Positions 61,555 to 64,000 of a DNA stretch of 64,000 nucleotides are shown in pieces (positions within the stretch are counted from its first letter, which is position 1; every line of letters starts with the position of its first letter). The notes beneath the pieces were generated by a model, which saw only the letters and a list, made by a program, of their open reading frames with translations, had not been told where the DNA came from and ran no database searches. Made by a program: the position numbers and the translations under genes. The stretch comes from Nostoc punctiforme NIES-2108 (GTDB taxonomy: Bacteria; Cyanobacteriota; Cyanobacteriia; Cyanobacteriales; Nostocaceae): positions 108,784 to 172,783 of the forward strand of contig LXQE01000152.1 in NCBI GenBank assembly GCA_003326195.1. Reading direction: 5' to 3'.

Positions 61555-64000
61555 ATGAACATTTCCGAGCTATTTATCCGGCGTCCAATCATGACGACTC
61601 TAGTTATGGTTGGCATTTTGATATTTGGGCTGATTGGTTATCAACAGCTACCCGTTAGCGACTTGCCTAATGTAGATTATCCAACACTCCAGGTAACAGC
61701 TAATTTGCCCGGAGCTAGCCCTGAAACGATGGCTGCCTCAGTTGCAACTCCCTTAGAGCAGCAGTTTTCGAGCATAGCGGGATTGAGTTCGATGAACTCT
61801 ACCAGTTCTTTGGGTACTACACAACTGACGCTGCAATTTGACCTCAATCGAGATATCGACGGCGCAGCCCAGGATGTGCAGTCTGCTATTTCTAAGGGAG
61901 CGAAGCAGTTACCGACTAATATGCCTAATCCGCCATCTTACCGAAAGGTAAATCCGGCGGATCAACCAGTTCTTTATATCTCCCTGAATTCTTCTATTCT
62001 GCCCCTCTCAACTGTAGACAAATATGCTGAGACATTGCTGGCACAACGCCTGTCAATGGTGGATGGGGTGGCGCAAGTGCAGGTTTTTGGTTCTCAAAAG
62101 TACGCGGTACGAATTCAACTTGACCCCGAATCGCTGAGTGTAAAGGGAATAGGAATTGATGAAGTAGCTGATGCGATCGCTAATGGAAATGTCAATCTAC
62201 CTACTGGGACACTTTACGGTCAACAGCAGAATTCTACCATCCAAGCAAATGGTCAACTTAATGATGCTGCCAGCTATCGTTCCCTGAATGTGGCTTATCA
62301 AAACGGCGCACCAGTGCAGTTAGGTGAACTAGGTCAAGTTCTGGACAGCGTGGAAAATGATAAGATTGCCAGTTGGTATTTTCCTGTCAAGAAGGAGAGT
62401 AAAGGCGCACAGGAGAAATCCTCAATCCAAAATCCAAAATCTAAAATCCAAAATTCTGGTGTGCGAGCGATCGTTTTGGCAATTCAGCGCCAACCGGGAA
62501 CTAATACTGTTCAAGTAGTAGATGCAATCAAGAAACTGTTACCCACCTTTCGGACACAGATTCCGGCGGCTGTGAACATGGATATTCTCTACGATCGCTC
62601 CCAATCAATTCGCGAGTCGGTGGATGATGTACAATTCACGCTGTTGCTCACCATCGCTCTGGTGGTGCTGGTAATCTTTCTGTTTCTCCGCAATATCTCT
62701 GCAACAGTCATTCCCAGTTTGGCAGTACCGCTTTCGATAGTAGCGACTTTTGGAGTCATGGTGTTGCTGGGCTTCTCCCTCGATAACCTGTCGCTGATGG
62801 CGTTAACCCTATCAGTAGGTTTCGTGGTTGATGATGCCGTAGTTATGCTGGAGAACATTGTCCGCCACATGGAAATGGGTGAAAGCCGGATGGAAGCAGC
62901 CCTAAATGGTTCTAAAGAAATTGGTTTCACAATTTTATCTATGACCATTTCTTTAGTAGCAGTATTTATCCCCATACTTTTCATGGAAGGCATTCTGGGG
63001 CGATTATTCCGCGAGTTTGCTGTTACTATCAGCGTTGCAATCTTGGTATCTGGCGTAATTTCCCTCAGCTTAACGCCAATGCTGTGTTCCAGATTCTTGA
63101 GTCCACCTCATCATGAGCAAGAGAGTGAGGGGGCAGGGAAGCAGGGGGACAGGGGAGCAGGGGAGCAGATGAGCATGGAAGAAATTCTTAATTCTCAGTC
63201 TCCAGATCCCAATCCCTTATTGCCAGAGGAGGCTCCACCTTCCCCAGCCCCTAGTCTCCAGTCCCGAATCAAAAATTTCAACCGTCGTCTTTATAACTTT
63301 TCAGAAAACATTTTTAATGTGATATTGGGCGGATACGATTGGAGTTTGAAGAAATCACTCAAGTATCACCGCACGACGATGGTGATTTCGGGAGCGATTC
63401 TTGTAGCGACAGTGTATCTATTTATAATTGTGCCTAAAGGTTTTGTTCCTAACGCAGATGTTGGACAAATTACGGCAACTACTCAGGCATCAGAGGATAT
63501 ATCCTTTGATGAGATGGTAAAACATCAACAGGCTGTAGCTGCGATCGCTTACCGCGATCCGAATGTCGATTCCATCAACTCTAGTGTCGGGGCTGGCGGC
63601 CCAAATGCTTCCGCCAACGCGGGACGAATTTTAATCGAACTCAAGCCTCGCCATGAGCGTCATCTCAATGCTGATGAAGTTGTGCAGGAACTCCGACCGA
63701 AATTGTCAGTTGTGCCTGGAATCAAAGTCTTCTTGCAAAATCCCCCAGCCATCAATGTCGGTGGACAACAGACAAAAGCGCAGTATCAATTTACTCTGCA
63801 AACTCCCAACATTCAGGAACTTTACCAGTATGCTCCAGCTTTAGAAGAGAAATTGCGATCGCTATCAGATTTACAAGATGTTAACAGTGATTTGCAAATC
63901 AAGAATCCGCAAGTCAAAGTAGACATCAACCGCGACCAAGCTTCGGCTCTAGGTTTGACCGCCAATCAAATCGAAACTGCTCTGAGTAATGCTTATGGCA
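61555..64000 (+). CDS. RND efflux pump, MdtB/AcrB-like (5' part; runs off window end)
   Basis: Proton-driven inner-membrane pump. ATG at 61555 with AAGGGA upstream; the frame is open to base 64000 (815 codons). Signatures: NISELFIRRPIMTTLVMVGI, PLEQQFSSIAGLSSMNSTSS, QLPTNMPNPPSYRKVNPADQ, the TM4 proton-relay Asp pair in LSVGFVVDDAVVMLENIVRH and FMEGILGRLFREFAVTI. Two repeat-derived insertions are visible: about residues 281-302 (SKIQNS, from a ccaaaatc repeat) in the porter domain and about 516-560 (EGAGKQGDRGAGEQMS) in the TM6-TM7 loop. The C-terminal part is beyond the window. Confidence 0.94.
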   Translation, partial: MNISELFIRRPIMTTLVMVGILIFGLIGYQQLPVSDLPNVDYPTLQVTANLPGASPETMAASVATPLEQQFSSIAGLSSMNSTSSLGTTQLTLQFDLNRDIDGAAQDVQSAISKGAKQLPTNMPNPPSYRKVNPADQPVLYISLNSSILPLSTVDKYAETLLAQRLSMVDGVAQVQVFGSQKYAVRIQLDPESLSVKGIGIDEVADAIANGNVNLPTGTLYGQQQNSTIQANGQLNDAASYRSLNVAYQNGAPVQLGELGQVLDSVENDKIASWYFPVKKESKGAQEKSSIQNPKSKIQNSGVRAIVLAIQRQPGTNTVQVVDAIKKLLPTFRTQIPAAVNMDILYDRSQSIRESVDDVQFTLLLTIALVVLVIFLFLRNISATVIPSLAVPLSIVATFGVMVLLGFSLDNLSLMALTLSVGFVVDDAVVMLENIVRHMEMGESRMEAALNGSKEIGFTILSMTISLVAVFIPILFMEGILGRLFREFAVTISVAILVSGVISLSLTPMLCSRFLSPPHHEQESEGAGKQGDRGAGEQMSMEEILNSQSPDPNPLLPEEAPPSPAPSLQSRIKNFNRRLYNFSENIFNVILGGYDWSLKKSLKYHRTTMVISGAILVATVYLFIIVPKGFVPNADVGQITATTQASEDISFDEMVKHQQAVAAIAYRDPNVDSINSSVGAGGPNASANAGRILIELKPRHERHLNADEVVQELRPKLSVVPGIKVFLQNPPAINVGGQQTKAQYQFTLQTPNIQELYQYAPALEEKLRSLSDLQDVNSDLQIKNPQVKVDINRDQASALGLTANQIETALSNAYG

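Overview
The window comes from a filamentous, hormogonium-forming cyanobacterium of the Nostocales, most likely a Nostoc. The signs are frequent HIP1 octamers (GCGATCGC), heptameric tandem repeats and other dispersed palindromes typical of Nostoc/Anabaena, a complete-looking hmp motility locus, a xisH/xisI pair, a light-dependent protochlorophyllide reductase and a cyanobacterial-type cox operon with ctaA/ctaB. No rRNA, tRNA, CRISPR array or intact transposase was seen.

Layout. 1-11.2 kb: chemotaxis-like hmp locus. hmpA-hmpB-hmpC-hmpD-hmpE run on the minus strand (hmpE leaves the window at base 1) and hmpF is divergent. 11.2-13.1 kb: an unpartnered HigA-type antitoxin, tilS and a KGK-like small protein. 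13.5-16.1 kb: B12-dependent ribonucleotide reductase nrdJ, split by a 288-nt group I intron between the Gly and Glu codons of the active-site NPCGE motif. 16.2-21.2 kb: aminotransferase, YjbQ-family protein, Rieske oxygenase, SDR, a decayed hydrolase and small proteins. 21.6-32.2 kb: WD40 protein, AT-rich glycosyltransferase, AI-2E-family permease, DUF4231 membrane protein, homocysteine-biosynthesis-family protein and a TPR protein. 32.3-33.1 kb: a UPF0016 manganese exporter gene behind a yybP-ykoY manganese riboswitch with a readable terminator/antiterminator. 33.2-36.0 kb: DUF29 protein, por, and a ferredoxin/metallo-beta-lactamase fusion. 36.3-40.1 kb: a large CBS-GAF hybrid histidine kinase followed by a broken response regulator. 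40.1-46.4 kb: haem A biosynthesis (ctaA, ctaB) divergent from coxBAC, the aa3-type terminal oxidase. 46.4-47.9 kb: gene-free, with two MITE-like palindromes. 47.9-50.4 kb: Ser/Thr kinase and membrane-anchored PstS-like protein. 50.7-54.7 kb: a compact minus-strand cluster of AAA ATPase, TPR protein, xisH and xisI. 55.5-64 kb: type IA topoisomerase, phosphoribosyltransferase, GPH-type symporter and an RND efflux adaptor/pump pair (pump truncated by the window end).

The most notable patterns are: (1) a 57-residue acidic tandem repeat in HmpE; (2) repeated recruitment of dispersed DNA repeats into proteins, as internal insertions (hmpE, tilS, RND pump) or as new C-termini and stop codons (aminotransferase, ctaA, topA, phosphoribosyltransferase, TPR protein, efflux adaptor); (3) the nrdJ intron with a visible internal guide sequence; (4) the manganese riboswitch; and (5) the AAA/TPR/XisHI cluster, the best candidate for an undescribed system, although its function is not evident from sequence. 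Three pseudogene remnants show ongoing decay.
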